DNA from: Pseudomonadota bacterium | Lineage (GTDB): Bacteria > Pseudomonadota > Gammaproteobacteria > JAADHS01 | Assembly: GCA_021821045.1 (NCBI GenBank) | Contig: JAKACW010000050.1 | Span: forward strand, 1 to 33,252 | DNA length: 33,252 nucleotides | Direction: 5' to 3' | Part shown: one piece after another, positions 16,721-27,209 of the stretch | Layout of the letters: every line of letters begins with the position of its first letter | How positions within the stretch are numbered: position 1 is the stretch's first letter | Program-made: the position numbers and the translations under genes | Notes under the pieces: generated by a model | What the model saw: only the letters and a program-made list of their open reading frames with translations | What the model was told of the DNA's origin: nothing | Databases searched by the model: none

Positions 16721-18124
16721 GTGGCAGCGAAAACGCTTTACGACAAAATTTGGGACGCGCACATTGTCCGCCAAAACGACGACGGCGTGTGCACTATATA
16801 CATCGATCGGCACTTGGTTCATGAAGTGACCTCGCCGCAGGCCTTTGAAGGTCTGCGCCTGGCCGGCCGCAAGCCGTGGCGCGCCGCCGCCAATCTGGCC
16901 ACGCCGGACCACAACGTCCCCACGACGGACCGCGCGCGCGGCATCGCCGATCCCATTTCGCGTTTGCAGGTCGAAACCCTGGACAACAACTGCGAGACGT
17001 TCGGCATTACGGAATTTCGCATGAACGATCCGCGCCAAGGCATCGTGCATGTCATCGGCCCGGAGCAGGGCGCGACGTTGCCGGGAATGACGGTGGTGTG
17101 CGGCGACTCCCATACCTCGACCCACGGCGCGCTCGGCGCGTTGGCGCAAGGTATCGGCACGTCCGAGGTCGAGCATGTGCTGGCGACCCAGTGCCTCATC
17201 CAAAAGAAATCAAAGAACATGCGCGTGTCCGTGGAAGGGCAGCTGGGCGCGGGGGTGACTGCCAAAGACATCGTGCTGGCGATCATCGGCGAGATCGGTA
17301 CTGCCGGCGGCACCGGCTACGCCATCGAATTCGCCGGTTCGGCTATTCGCGCGCTGTCGGTCGAAGGCCGCATGACGGTGTGCAACATGGCCATCGAAGC
17401 GGGCGCGCGCTGCGGCTTAGTGGGCGTCGACAATAAAACCATCGAATACGTCAAAGGGCGGCCCTTCGCGCCGAAGGGCGATCTTTGGGACAAAGCGGTG
17501 GCGGCATGGCGCGATTTACACACCGATGATGGCGCGGCATTCGATCGCGAAGTCACGCTGCGTGCCGAAGACATCAAACCGCAAGTCACCTGGGGCACCT
17601 CGCCGGAAATGGTGCTGCCCATCGACGGCCGCGTGCCCGATCCGGCGCGGGAAGCGAATGCGGTCAAGAAAGAAGGCATGCAGCGGGCGCTGGAGTATAT
17701 GGGGCTCGACGCGGGTACGCCCATGACGGACATCGCCGTCGACAAAGTGTTCATCGGCTCGTGCACCAATTCGCGCATCGAAGATTTGCGCGCCGCGGCC
17801 GCCGTGGCCAAGGGCCGCAAAGTAGCGGCCAATGTCAAACTCGCCATGGTGGTTCCCGGATCGGGGCTGGTCAAGCAGCAAGCGGAGCGGGAAGGGCTGG
17901 ATAAGATTTTTGTCGAGGCCGGTTTCGAATGGCGTGATCCCGGTTGTTCCATGTGCTTGGCTATGAACGCCGACCGGTTGTCGCCGGGCGAGCGTTGCGC
18001 ATCGACGTCCAATCGCAATTTCGAGGGACGGCAAGGCCACGGCGGACGCACCCATTTGGTCAGTCCGGCCATGGCCGCAGCCGCCGCGGTATGCGGCCAC
18101 TTTGTTGACGTGCGGAAGATCTAA
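16721..18124 (+). CDS. leuC: 3-isopropylmalate dehydratase large subunit
   Basis: With LeuD it isomerises 2-isopropylmalate to 3-isopropylmalate in leucine synthesis, using a 4Fe-4S cluster. 467 aa from a GTG start; [14 protein letters not shown] matches the E. coli N-terminus. The cluster ligands are C348 (GSCTNSR), C409 and C412 ([10 protein letters not shown]). [25 protein letters not shown] and the C-terminal [23 protein letters not shown] segments are typical. No Leu-rich leader peptide precedes it. A TAAAAT lies about 80 bases upstream without a convincing -35. leuD starts three bases after the stop. Confidence 0.98.
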   Translation: MAAKTLYDKIWDAHIVRQNDDGVCTIYIDRHLVHEVTSPQAFEGLRLAGRKPWRAAANLATPDHNVPTTDRARGIADPISRLQVETLDNNCETFGITEFRMNDPRQGIVHVIGPEQGATLPGMTVVCGDSHTSTHGALGALAQGIGTSEVEHVLATQCLIQKKSKNMRVSVEGQLGAGVTAKDIVLAIIGEIGTAGGTGYAIEFAGSAIRALSVEGRMTVCNMAIEAGARCGLVGVDNKTIEYVKGRPFAPKGDLWDKAVAAWRDLHTDDGAAFDREVTLRAEDIKPQVTWGTSPEMVLPIDGRVPDPAREANAVKKEGMQRALEYMGLDAGTPMTDIAVDKVFIGSCTNSRIEDLRAAAAVAKGRKVAANVKLAMVVPGSGLVKQQAEREGLDKIFVEAGFEWRDPGCSMCLAMNADRLSPGERCASTSNRNFEGRQGHGGRTHLVSPAMAAAAAVCGHFVDVRKI

Positions 18125-18127
18125 AAC

Positions 18128-18763
<636 letters not shown>

Positions 18764-18765
18764 AG

Positions 18766-18837
18766 AATCGCGGTAGGAAACCGCTCCCACAACAGCGTGC
18801 GAATCGGCGAATGTAGGAGCGGATTTATCCGCGATAA
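18766..18837. repeat. Two REP-like arms between leuD and leuB, outward arrangement
   Basis: A left-type arm in reverse orientation (18766-18790, stem GCGGT/ACCGC) starts two bases after the leuD stop. A right-type arm in forward orientation (18813-18837) follows, with tag GTAGGA and stem GCGGAT/ATCCGC. The order is opposite to the normal doublet, so these may be two unrelated insertions. They lie inside the operon and could modulate leuB expression. Confidence 0.75.
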
Positions 18838-18873
18838 GGCCGGCGGGGACCGATATAACAAACGAGGAACAGA

Positions 18874-19965
18874 ATGGCAACAAAAAAAATTGCGGTACTG
18901 CCCGGCGATGGCATCGGACCGGAGATCATTGCTGAAGCAGTCAAAGTATTGGACTGTTTGCGGGACGCCTATGGCTTTCAAGCGGAAATGGAAACTGCGC
19001 CGGTGGGCGGCGCCGGCTACGACGCCTACGGCAAGCCCCTGCCCGATGAGACATTGAAAATTGCACAAGCGTCGGACGCCGTGTTGTTGGGCGCTGTCGG
19101 CGGGCCAAAGTACGACACCCTTGATCGGCCACTGCGCCCCGAGCAAGGCTTGCTCGGACTGCGCAAAGCGTTGGAGTTGTTCGCTAACCTGCGCCCGGCG
19201 TTGCTCTATCCCCAGCTCGTCAGTGCCTCGACGCTCAAGCCGGAAGTGGTGTCCGGTCTGGATCTAATGATCGTGCGCGAACTCACCGGCGGGATTTATT
19301 TCGGGCAACCCCGCGGCGTGCGTACGCTCCCCGACGGCGAGAAGGAAGGCTTCAATACCCTGGTCTATAGGGAATCGGAAATCCGCCGCATCGGCATCGT
19401 CGCCTTCGAAACGGCGCGCAAACGCTCCAAGCGCGTATGTTCTGTGGACAAGGCCAACGTGCTTGAGTGCACCGAGCTGTGGCGCCAGGTCATGATCGAA
19501 GTCGCACGGGATTACCCCGACGTTCAGCTTAGCCACATGTACGTGGATAACGCCGCTATGCAGTTGGTCCGCGCGCCCAAGCAGTTTGACGTGATGGTCA
19601 CTGAAAATATGTTCGGCGATATCTTGTCCGACTGCGCCGCGATGTTGACGGGATCGATCGGCATGTTGCCGTCGGCGTCCCTCAACGAAGCGCAAAAGGG
19701 TATGTACGAACCGATTCACGGTTCGGCGCCCGACATCGCCGGACGCGGCATTGCTAATCCGCTGGCGACCATTCTCTCCGTCGCCATGATGCTGCGCTAT
19801 TCGTTGGGCGCGCCCGAGTTGGCCGAGCGCATCGAACAAGCGGTATCGCGAACCCTCGATGACGGGTTGCGCACGGGAGATATTTTTGTCGAAGGTTGTA
19901 AAAAGGTCGGCACGGCGCAAATGGGCGACGCGGTTGTCGGGCATTTGCGCGCAATGGCCAAATGA
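18874..19965 (+). CDS. leuB: 3-isopropylmalate dehydrogenase
   Basis: NAD-dependent oxidative decarboxylation of 3-isopropylmalate, the third step of leucine synthesis; 363 aa. Start supported by GAGGAA five bases before the ATG. Family features: [10 protein letters not shown] at the N-terminus, [23 protein letters not shown], the metal-binding [14 protein letters not shown] and the NAD-binding [18 protein letters not shown]. It continues the leu operon after the repeat-containing gap; asd follows 33 bases later. Confidence 0.98.
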   Translation: MATKKIAVLPGDGIGPEIIAEAVKVLDCLRDAYGFQAEMETAPVGGAGYDAYGKPLPDETLKIAQASDAVLLGAVGGPKYDTLDRPLRPEQGLLGLRKALELFANLRPALLYPQLVSASTLKPEVVSGLDLMIVRELTGGIYFGQPRGVRTLPDGEKEGFNTLVYRESEIRRIGIVAFETARKRSKRVCSVDKANVLECTELWRQVMIEVARDYPDVQLSHMYVDNAAMQLVRAPKQFDVMVTENMFGDILSDCAAMLTGSIGMLPSASLNEAQKGMYEPIHGSAPDIAGRGIANPLATILSVAMMLRYSLGAPELAERIEQAVSRTLDDGLRTGDIFVEGCKKVGTAQMGDAVVGHLRAMAK

Positions 19966-19998
19966 AGGAATCCATCAACTTTAGGAAGGTGCAAACCA

Positions 19999-21024
19999 AT
20001 GGCGAAGAAATACAACGTGGCGGTGGTGGGTGCGACGGGCGCAGTGGGCGAGACGATGATCTCGATTCTCGAACAGCGCAACTTTCCCGTCGATCAACTG
20101 TTTCCCTTGGCCAGCAGCCGCTCGGCCGGCACCAAAGTGCAATTCAAGGGCAAGCACATCACGGTGACGGATCTGGCGGAGTTCGATTTTTCGAAGACGC
20201 CCATCGGCCTGTTTTCCGCCGGTGCCTCGGTTTCTGAAATCTACGCGCCCAAGGCCGGCGCCGCCGGTTGCGTGGTCATCGACAACACGTCGCAGTTTCG
20301 CTACGACGACGACATCCCGTTGGTGGTGCCGGAAGTAAATCCCCAGGCGATCGCTAAGTATAAAAACCGCAACATTATCGCCAACCCGAATTGTTCGACG
20401 ATTCAGATGTTGGTAGCGTTGAAACCAATTCACGACGCGGTTGGCATCGAGCGTATCAACGTGGCCACTTATCAGGCCGTTTCGGGTACGGGTAAAGAGG
20501 CCATCGAGGAATTGGCCAACCAGACTGCGGCTCTGCTCAATGGCAAGCCCATCGAGTGCAATGTCTACCCGAAGCAAATCGCGTTCAATTGCCTGCCGCA
20601 CATCGACGTATTCCAGGACAACGGCTACACCAAAGAGGAAATGAAGATGGTTTGGGAGACCCATAAGATCATGGGCGACGCCACCATCAAGGTGAATCCC
20701 ACCGCCGTGCGCGTGCCCGCGTTCTATGGTCATTCCGAAGCCATACATATAGAGACACGGAAAAAAATTACGGCGGAACGCGCGCGAGAATTACTGTCTA
20801 AAGCGCCGGGCGTGGTGGTCCTGGACGAACGCAAGCCGGGTGGATATCCCACGGCGGTGACCGAGGCGGCGGGCAAAGATCCTGTTTTTGTTGGAAGAAT
20901 TCGCGAGGATATCTCCCATCCGCTGGGTTTAGATTTGTGGGTGGTCGCCGATAATGTGCGTAAAGGAGCGGCCCTAAATAGCGTTCAAATTGCTGAATTC
21001 TTGATAAAAGATTTTCTAAAGTAG
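19999..21024 (+). CDS. asd: Aspartate-semialdehyde dehydrogenase
   Basis: Reduces aspartyl phosphate to aspartate semialdehyde with NADPH, the branch point to lysine, diaminopimelate, methionine and threonine. 341 aa. GATGAVGETM is the nucleotide-binding motif, the catalytic thiol is C132 in NPNCSTIQM, and RVPAFYGHSEA carries the conserved His. The segments IDNTSQFRYDDDIPLVVPEVN and AVSGTGKEA are typical. A strong AGGAAGG ribosome binding site precedes the ATG. Position after leuB and before fimV matches Pseudomonas. Confidence 0.98.
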   Translation: MAKKYNVAVVGATGAVGETMISILEQRNFPVDQLFPLASSRSAGTKVQFKGKHITVTDLAEFDFSKTPIGLFSAGASVSEIYAPKAGAAGCVVIDNTSQFRYDDDIPLVVPEVNPQAIAKYKNRNIIANPNCSTIQMLVALKPIHDAVGIERINVATYQAVSGTGKEAIEELANQTAALLNGKPIECNVYPKQIAFNCLPHIDVFQDNGYTKEEMKMVWETHKIMGDATIKVNPTAVRVPAFYGHSEAIHIETRKKITAERARELLSKAPGVVVLDERKPGGYPTAVTEAAGKDPVFVGRIREDISHPLGLDLWVVADNVRKGAALNSVQIAEFLIKDFLK

Positions 21025-21044
21025 GACGCTAATAGGTCTGTAGC

Positions 21045-21066
21045 CGGTCGCCCAACCGGGCGACCG
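21045..21066. terminator. Strong hairpin between asd and fimV
   Basis: A perfect 9-bp stem, CGGTCGCCC (21045-21053) with GGGCGACCG (21058-21066), and a four-base loop lie 20 bases after asd. No U-tract follows, so it may be a rho-assisted end, an mRNA-stabilising structure or an attenuator before fimV. The remaining bases to 21208 form a long untranslated gap with no other element I recognise. Confidence 0.55.
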
Positions 21067-21208
21067 CCACGCTTCTTGTCTCTGGGAAAGGTGCGCGGGC
21101 GACTACGTGTCCGCGAGAAAACATTTAGGTAAATACCCTGGCTTGCCGTTAAAGCACGTGCTGCCCACGAAAGGGTGCGAAGGAAAAGCAGGGAGACGGA
21201 ACGACCCT

Positions 21209-23959
21209 ATGCGTAATTGGAAAGTTGTCATCGCGGGTTCTGCCCTAGGGCTTGGCGCCGCATTTAACGCTCACGCGCTCGGATTAGGCGACATCGAGAT
21301 TCACTCCGGGTTGAATCAGCCTCTCGATGCCGAAATCCAGCTTTTGGCCGTCAAGCCCGAGGAAGTATCCCAAATTCGGGTGACGTTGGCGGACCAAATC
21401 GCGTACAGCACCTCGGGCATCGAGCGCGTTCCCCTGTTGTCGCAGCTCAATTTCGCGGTTGAGCAACGCGGCAGAGGTGAGGTCGTCATACGCGTGACGA
21501 CGAAAGACGCGGTAAAAGAACCGTTCCTTGATTTTATTATTGAAGCAAACTGGGCCACGGGCCGGTTGTTGCGCGAATATACGCTCCTACTCGACCCGCC
21601 GGTGTTCGCCGGCACCAAAGCGGCGCCGGCCCAACAGGCCGCCACCACCGAGCCCAAAACCAAGTCTATTTCCGAATTGATCGCCGGCCAAGAAGACGAG
21701 GCGGCACCCAAGCGTCAGACCAAGTCCATCTCCGAGATGTTGGCGGGTGAATCCGATGTCGCGGCCCCGCGTCGAACGAAAAACATCTCCGATATGCTCG
21801 GAGCCGAGAGTGGTGCCGGACAGGTTGGGCCCACCGGCCGCGCCGACACATTGTGGTCTCTTGCCGAACAAGCACGCGCCGATGATGCGCACAGCGTCGA
21901 GCAGGTGATGATGGCGTTGTTCCGGAACAATCCGGAAGCTTTTTTTGGCGACAATATCAACAATCTGAAGGCCGGTATCGTCCTGCGCACGCCGGATCAG
22001 CGACAGATCGAAGAACTCAGCAAGTCTCAGGCGGCACGCCAGGCCCGCGAACATTATCAGCGCTGGCTGGCCGCTCGCCGCACGGCTGCCGCCACAAAGA
22101 TTGATACGGTCGGCTCTGAAAGCGGCTTGGCCGCATTCGCCGACGACACCTCGCCGGTAGCCGGCGGCGCAAAAGGCGGTGCGCCAACCCTTCGTCTGGA
22201 AAGTCCGGAGGAAGGCGCCGGTGGCGTGAGTGGCGGCGCGGGCGAAGGCGAGGAAGAAATCGCCGCGGCGCTGGCCATGCGCGAAACCGAGAACAAGGAA
22301 CTCAAAGACCGAATCGATGCCCTGCAGGAGCAGTTGGGCACGATGGAGCGCTTGATCACGCTCAAGGACGACGCGTTGGTCGAACTGCAGCGTAAGCTGG
22401 GCGATACCGGGGAAGTCGTTGAAATTCCTGTCGACGCACAGCCGGTTGAGCAGCCGCCTGTCGCGGAAGTCGTGCCGGAAGTGGCCGAGACGCCGTCCGA
22501 AGCCGTCGCACAAACGGAACCCGTGACAGCCGAGAGCGAGGAAGCCCAGCATGATGAATCATCCTGGATGGACTTGCTCATGGATACGACGGTGCTCGGT
22601 ATCCTGGTGGGCGTGTTGCTGCTGGTGGGCGCGGTGGTCTGGATGGTTGTGCGCCGTCGCCAGCAGGAAGAAGATTTCGATGCGAGCTATCCGCCGCTGC
22701 AAGATGAATTGAAACTCCCCAGCGGCGATGCGGTACAGCTTGGCGAGGAAAGTCCGTCTTTCGGCGCCGTGCAGACCGGGTTCGCCGCGGCGGGTGCTGC
22801 GCAGGCCGCGGATGACTTGGCGGACATGGGCCTTGAAACCATGGACGCCGACGAAACCGACATCGATCCGATTGCCGAAGCCGACGTCTATCTCGCCTAT
22901 CGCCGATTCCAGCAGGCCGAAGAAATTATCAAGGACGCCCTTCGCCATCACCCGGATCGCCAAGACTTGCAGCTTAAGATGCTGGAGATTTACTACGGCG
23001 CCAGCAACAAGCAGGGCTTCGAAGCGCAAGCCGAGGCGTTGTATGCGCTCTTGGGCGGAGAAGACAACGACGTGTGGGCCAAAGTGTCGGAGATGGGGCA
23101 CGAGTTGTGCCCCGACCATCCCCTGTTCAATCCCAACGCGCAAGCCGGCGGTCATCAGGATTTTGCCGGCGACTTGGGCGATCTCGGTCACGAGGCGGCG
23201 ACCCAGGCCTATGACCAAGGCGACCATGCCTTTGCCGCGACCGAAGAGAATCTGTTCGACGACCATGCCTTCAATGATCAATCATTTGAGTCTGGTACGG
23301 CCTCCGCTGCCGAGTCGAACCCGTTCCAATCGTCGGCATCGGATGAGCACGCCGGCGAGTTTCGTGATGCCCGCGCTGACCAGGCCGATTCGGGAGTAAT
23401 TAATTTCGAATCCGGTTTGGGTAAGGGTAATCAGATCGGGAAGCGTGGCGATGACCGCGCGACGGTCGATCGCGCCGAAGTTCCTGCCGAAGCGTCTCAC
23501 GGACTTGATTTCAATTTCGACGTGAGCAAGGAAATGGATTTTTCTCATGAGGAAGCGCCCGTTGCATCTCCAGATGGCAAGGCCGGCCTCGGGCATGACG
23601 AAAATGATTTTCTCAAGGGTTTCGACAGCAACGAGCTGGATAACTTTAAGTTCGAAGCGGTGAACGACGAAGATCAAGGCTTCGGCCAACCGTCGCCTAA
23701 AGCCAAGATCAAGGCGAGCGGTGGGAACGGCGGCGAGATCGAGGAAATCTTCACCGGTCTCGAGGAAGCGGAGTTCGGCGAGGATACCGACGAGCTGTTT
23801 TCCGGCACCGACATGATCGGCACCAAGCTCGATCTGGCCCGCGCCTATATCGACATGGACGATCGCGAAGGCGCGCGCGGCATTCTTCAGGAAGTGCTTG
23901 AAGAAGGTGACGATACCCAGAAGCGTCAAGCCAAGGACCTGATGGCGCAAATTGGATAA
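21209..23959 (+). CDS. fimV: FimV/HubP-family inner-membrane pole and pilus-assembly protein
   Basis: Family members bind peptidoglycan and organise the cell pole, type IV pili and, in HubP, chemoreceptors. 916 aa from ATG 21209, preferred over the frame start at 21107 because a signal peptide follows directly (MRNWKVVIAG, cleavage after AHA at about residue 23, then LGLGDIEIHSGLNQPLDAEI). The N-terminal FimV domain spans about 24-130. Next come three copies of a TKSISEML-like motif (151-200), a LysM-like region (about 213-265, ending NINNLKAGIVLRTP), a coiled coil (about 352-400), one transmembrane helix (about 460-483) followed by RRRQQ, a TPR-like part, a long acidic region, and the C-terminal FimV domain (last 55 residues). 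No strong Shine-Dalgarno is seen. The next gene overlaps its end. Confidence 0.93.
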   Translation: MRNWKVVIAGSALGLGAAFNAHALGLGDIEIHSGLNQPLDAEIQLLAVKPEEVSQIRVTLADQIAYSTSGIERVPLLSQLNFAVEQRGRGEVVIRVTTKDAVKEPFLDFIIEANWATGRLLREYTLLLDPPVFAGTKAAPAQQAATTEPKTKSISELIAGQEDEAAPKRQTKSISEMLAGESDVAAPRRTKNISDMLGAESGAGQVGPTGRADTLWSLAEQARADDAHSVEQVMMALFRNNPEAFFGDNINNLKAGIVLRTPDQRQIEELSKSQAARQAREHYQRWLAARRTAAATKIDTVGSESGLAAFADDTSPVAGGAKGGAPTLRLESPEEGAGGVSGGAGEGEEEIAAALAMRETENKELKDRIDALQEQLGTMERLITLKDDALVELQRKLGDTGEVVEIPVDAQPVEQPPVAEVVPEVAETPSEAVAQTEPVTAESEEAQHDESSWMDLLMDTTVLGILVGVLLLVGAVVWMVVRRRQQEEDFDASYPPLQDELKLPSGDAVQLGEESPSFGAVQTGFAAAGAAQAADDLADMGLETMDADETDIDPIAEADVYLAYRRFQQAEEIIKDALRHHPDRQDLQLKMLEIYYGASNKQGFEAQAEALYALLGGEDNDVWAKVSEMGHELCPDHPLFNPNAQAGGHQDFAGDLGDLGHEAATQAYDQGDHAFAATEENLFDDHAFNDQSFESGTASAAESNPFQSSASDEHAGEFRDARADQADSGVINFESGLGKGNQIGKRGDDRATVDRAEVPAEASHGLDFNFDVSKEMDFSHEEAPVASPDGKAGLGHDENDFLKGFDSNELDNFKFEAVNDEDQGFGQPSPKAKIKASGGNGGEIEEIFTGLEEAEFGEDTDELFSGTDMIGTKLDLARAYIDMDDREGARGILQEVLEEGDDTQKRQAKDLMAQIG
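21657..21815 (+). repeat. In-frame tandem repeat in fimV
   Basis: Three copies of a unit of about 19-20 codons encode TKSISELIAG, TKSISEMLAG and TKNISDMLGA, each except the last followed by an acidic-then-basic stretch. It lies between the N-terminal FimV domain and LysM. DNA identity is highest between the first two units. Confidence 0.8.
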
Positions 23960-24641
23960 AGAGCTGACTCTGCATCCGGTTGTTCGCGTCACATCATTGA
24001 TCGTCGCCGCGACGGCGATCGCGCTCGGAGACGGTTACGTCCTTGCCAGCGGCCTGCTGCTGCTGTTCGCTCTCTACTACTACCTCGGTTTCGGTTACTT
24101 GCGCGCGGCGTGGCCTTTCATTCGCCGATTGCGCTGGTTTTTCGTTTCCATCCTCATTCTTTACGGCTTCTTCGGCCCCGGCGGCTCGGGGAGCGGTTTG
24201 CAATTCTCCTGGGCGGGCGTGGGCGACGGACTGATTCGGGTCGGCGCGCTGGCGGCGATCGCGGCCGCGGTGAGTTTGATGCTCCAGACCACCGCGCGGG
24301 ACGACTTGTTCAGGGCGATTTATTTTCTGGCTTCGGCGCTGCCGCTGGGCCGCGAAATTCGCGCTCGGCTGGCGCTGCGAATAACGCTCACCCTCGATGC
24401 GGTGGATCAGGTGCGTGCGACGTGGGATGCTCACCGTCCCACGCGTACGCCTGGCGAAAGAGTCACGCTGCGCGCGCGTATCGGCGAGTGGTCGGGGGCG
24501 ATGTCTCAGATGCTCGATTTTGCTATCGCCCAAGCGGACGCTCAGGCGCCCCGCGAATTGACCATCGCCCAGGTCCGTCCACCGCCAGCTTGGCAGTGGT
24601 TGGTGCCGCTGGGATTGGCGGTGCTTTTCGCGGTTCTATAA
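23952..24641 (+). CDS. Small integral membrane protein, weakly EcfT/CbiQ-like
   Basis: 229 aa from a TTG at 23952 that overlaps the fimV stop by eight bases; the first in-frame ATG would remove over 100 residues, so an overlapping non-ATG start is likely. Hydrophobic segments are seen at about 10-50 (two helices), 62-76, 88-110 and 212-229. The middle is basic and helical (REIRARLALRITLTLDAVDQVRA; WDAHRPTRTPGE). This recalls the transmembrane component of energy-coupling factor transporters, where helices with Arg motifs couple to ATPases, but no ATPase or substrate-binding gene is nearby. The assignment is tentative. In Pseudomonas, truA follows fimV; it is absent here. Its convergent neighbour is glgB, across repeats. 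Confidence 0.7.
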   Translation: MDKELTLHPVVRVTSLIVAATAIALGDGYVLASGLLLLFALYYYLGFGYLRAAWPFIRRLRWFFVSILILYGFFGPGGSGSGLQFSWAGVGDGLIRVGALAAIAAAVSLMLQTTARDDLFRAIYFLASALPLGREIRARLALRITLTLDAVDQVRATWDAHRPTRTPGERVTLRARIGEWSGAMSQMLDFAIAQADAQAPRELTIAQVRPPPAWQWLVPLGLAVLFAVL

Positions 24642-24655
24642 TTCCGCGTTCCGAG

Positions 24656-24738
24656 GGGGGAGCGGTTTCCTACCGCGAATTTGTGCCGGTGTTATCGGCA
24701 TCGCTCGACTCAATCGCGGAATGATCCGCCGCTCCCAC
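24656..24738. repeat. REP-like hairpin doublet, 80-bp form with 3-base insertion
   Basis: The left arm (24656-24680, tag GGGGGA, GCGGT/ACCGC) and right arm (24712-24738) are inverted. The right arm carries an extra CCG that duplicates part of the stem, making the unit 83 bp. Confidence 0.85.
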
Positions 24739-24757
24739 AGTCTTTAAGCCAAGCATT

Positions 24758-24782
24758 GTGGGAGCGGTTTCCTACCGCGATT
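24758..24782. repeat. Single REP-like arm before the glgB end
   Basis: A perfect left-type arm (tag GTGGGA, stem GCGGT/ACCGC, loop TTCCT), 10 bases from the glgB stop codon. Together with the doublet at 24656 it fills the gap between the convergent membrane-protein gene and glgB. Confidence 0.87.
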
Positions 24783-24792
24783 CCCCCGGTCT

Positions 24793-26982
24793 TTAGCACC
24801 GTTTAAGAATCAATGCTCCCAACGGCGGGATCGTCAGCGACAGCGAATGAGGTTGATTCATCCATGCGATGTCGTCGCCATGAACAACACCATTGCCGAC
24901 GTTGCTGCCGCCGTAGAACTGCGAATCCGAATTCAGCAGCTCCCGATAGGCGCCGCCGCGCGGCACCCCCACCCGGTAATTTGTCCGGGGCACCGGCGTG
25001 AAATTCAGCACGACGATGATCGGTTCGCCGACTTCATCGGTGCGGAAGTAGCTCAGGATGGATTGAGGGGCGTCGTGGCAGTCGATCCAATGAAATCCTC
25101 GCTGTTCGAAATCGAAGCGGTGCAATGAAGGCTCTTCACGATACACGCGATTGAGATCGCCCACGAGCTGCTTCACGCCCTGGTGAAACGGGTATTGCAG
25201 CACCCACCAGTCCAAGGCCGTCGCGTGATTCCATTCCTGTCCTTGGCCGAACTCGCAACCCATGAAGAGCAGCTTTTTGCCGGGATGGGTGAACATGTAG
25301 GTCAGCACCAAGCGCAGGTTGGCGAAACGCTGCCATTCGTCGCCGGGCATTTTGTTCAGCAGGGAACTCTTGCCATGCACGACTTCATCATGGGAGAAGG
25401 GCAGAATGAAATTTTCCGTGTATGCGTAGAGCTGGCTAAACGTCAACATGTCGTGGTGATACTGGCGGTGGATCGGACTATGGGCCATGTACGCCAGCGT
25501 GTCGTTCATCCAGCCCATGTTCCACTTCATGCTGAAACCCAAACCGCCGACCCAGGTCGGACGCGACACCATTGGCCACGCCGTGGACTCTTCGGCCATG
25601 ATCAACGAGCCAGGGAACAGTTCGTGGGTCACGGTGTTCAATTCGCGCAGAAAGTCGATCGCTTCCAGATTTTCCCGGCCGCCGTATTGATTGGGGATCC
25701 ATTCGCCTTCCTTGCGGGAGTAATCCAGATAGAGCATGGATGCCACCGCATCCACCCGCAGCCCGTCGATATGGAACTCTTCCAGCCAGTACACGGCGCT
25801 CGATAACAGATAGTTCTTAACTTCGTTGCGGCCGTAATTAAATATCAGCGTGCCCCAGTCGCGATGCTCGCCGCGGCGCGGATCTTCGTGTTCATATAAC
25901 GCGCTGCCATCAAAGCGCGCCAAGCCGTGGGCGTCCTTGGGGAAATGCCCCGGCACCCAGTCGACGAATACGCCCAGGTCGTGGCGATGACAGTAGTCGA
26001 CGAAATAGCGAAAATCGTCCGGCGTCCCGAAGCGGCTGGTCGGTGCGTAATTGCCGATGATTTGATAGCCCCACGACGCGTCCAGCGGATGTTCCGACAC
26101 CGGCAACAATTCGATGTGCGTGAAGCCCAGCTCTTTTACATAGGGCACCAGGCGGTGCGCCAGTTCGCGATAGGATAAGAAGTCGCCATTGTCGTCTCTT
26201 TGCCACGACCCCAGGTGAACTTCGTAGATGGACATCGGGGTGTGCAGCCAATCCGCTTCGCGGCGCCGGCTCAACCACCCGTTGTCGCCCCAAGTGAAGT
26301 CGCTTGTCGAGCACACAATCGACGCGGTGCTGGGGCGCAATTCGAATTGTTGTGCGTACGGGTCGGATTTGACATGAATCGTGCCGTACTCCCGGTTGCG
26401 CAGTTCGAATTTGTACAAATCGCCTTCGTTCAGGCCCGGGATGAACAGTTCCCACACACCGCAGCCGCCCCGTGAGCGCATGGGGTGGCAGCGGCCATCC
26501 CAGTTGTTGAAATGGCCGATGATGCTGACCCGTTCCGCATTGGGGGCCCAAGTGACGAACAGAACGCCTTTTACGCCATCGACCTCCTTGGTGTGTGCCC
26601 CAAGAACGTTGTAGGCGTGGCGGTGTTTGCCTTCGCCAAACAAATACAAGTCGTAGTCGGAAATTTGAGCCGGGAAACAATACGGATCGTAGGCGCTCAC
26701 GCGGTTCCCGTCGGCGTCGGTCCACTCCAGTTCGTAACGACTGGGCACCTCGTTGGCGGCGCCGTGACCTTCGAACATATCGGTGCCGGCGATGCGTCGC
26801 AGAGTCAGGCCCGACTGCGATACGCGCACCGATTGAGCGCCGGGAATGAAGGCGCGCAGCGTGACTTTTTCGCCGTGGACATGCCGGCCCAGCACCACGA
26901 AGGGGTCGTGATGGCGAGCCTCGATGATGCGCTGGACGTCGGTCGAGTGAGTGCGGGACGAATCGATGTGGCGTGATTCCAT
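24793..26982 (-). CDS. glgB: 1,4-alpha-glucan (glycogen) branching enzyme
   Basis: A GH13 enzyme that makes alpha-1,6 branches in glycogen; 729 aa against 728 in E. coli. The N-terminal half has the carbohydrate-binding CBM48-type domain ([20 protein letters not shown]). The catalytic nucleophile is D411 in [11 protein letters not shown] and the acid/base E464 in MAEEST, six residues later than their E. coli counterparts. The third acidic residue is in [10 protein letters not shown]. The C-terminal beta domain ends GALILKR. It is divergent from glgC across a 227-bp gap, so the glycogen genes are probably controlled from that shared region. Confidence 0.97.
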   Translation of the reverse strand: MESRHIDSSRTHSTDVQRIIEARHHDPFVVLGRHVHGEKVTLRAFIPGAQSVRVSQSGLTLRRIAGTDMFEGHGAANEVPSRYELEWTDADGNRVSAYDPYCFPAQISDYDLYLFGEGKHRHAYNVLGAHTKEVDGVKGVLFVTWAPNAERVSIIGHFNNWDGRCHPMRSRGGCGVWELFIPGLNEGDLYKFELRNREYGTIHVKSDPYAQQFELRPSTASIVCSTSDFTWGDNGWLSRRREADWLHTPMSIYEVHLGSWQRDDNGDFLSYRELAHRLVPYVKELGFTHIELLPVSEHPLDASWGYQIIGNYAPTSRFGTPDDFRYFVDYCHRHDLGVFVDWVPGHFPKDAHGLARFDGSALYEHEDPRRGEHRDWGTLIFNYGRNEVKNYLLSSAVYWLEEFHIDGLRVDAVASMLYLDYSRKEGEWIPNQYGGRENLEAIDFLRELNTVTHELFPGSLIMAEESTAWPMVSRPTWVGGLGFSMKWNMGWMNDTLAYMAHSPIHRQYHHDMLTFSQLYAYTENFILPFSHDEVVHGKSSLLNKMPGDEWQRFANLRLVLTYMFTHPGKKLLFMGCEFGQGQEWNHATALDWWVLQYPFHQGVKQLVGDLNRVYREEPSLHRFDFEQRGFHWIDCHDAPQSILSYFRTDEVGEPIIVVLNFTPVPRTNYRVGVPRGGAYRELLNSDSQFYGGSNVGNGVVHGDDIAWMNQPHSLSLTIPPLGALILKRC

Positions 26983-27209
26983 AGTGGCGACTTTGATTTC
27001 GTTGTGGGTTAAATCCGCTACAAAACGCGGCGATTAGCGGATGACAGACGCCCGACGAGTCAGTGTTCGCGCTCGATTAGGACGTTCTTTGTTATGAATC
27101 GTAACGCGCAAGATGATAACATACGGGCAAATAATGAGAGACAGGGTAGAGGTGTCGGGGCCGGCGTGTCGATAGCCAACGACGCGTTTAAAAGATCGGA
27201 GACAGGGCC
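26983..27209. promoter_or_regulatory. Divergent control region between glgB and glgC
   Basis: A gap of 227 bases between the two start codons. It holds an imperfect inverted repeat, ATCCGCT (27013-27019) with AGCGGAT (27036-27042), which may be a decayed REP-like arm or an operator. For glgC a TTGTTA near 27090 with GATGAT 17 bases later is a weak promoter candidate. A GGAG at about 27198 serves the GTG start of glgC. Confidence 0.45.
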
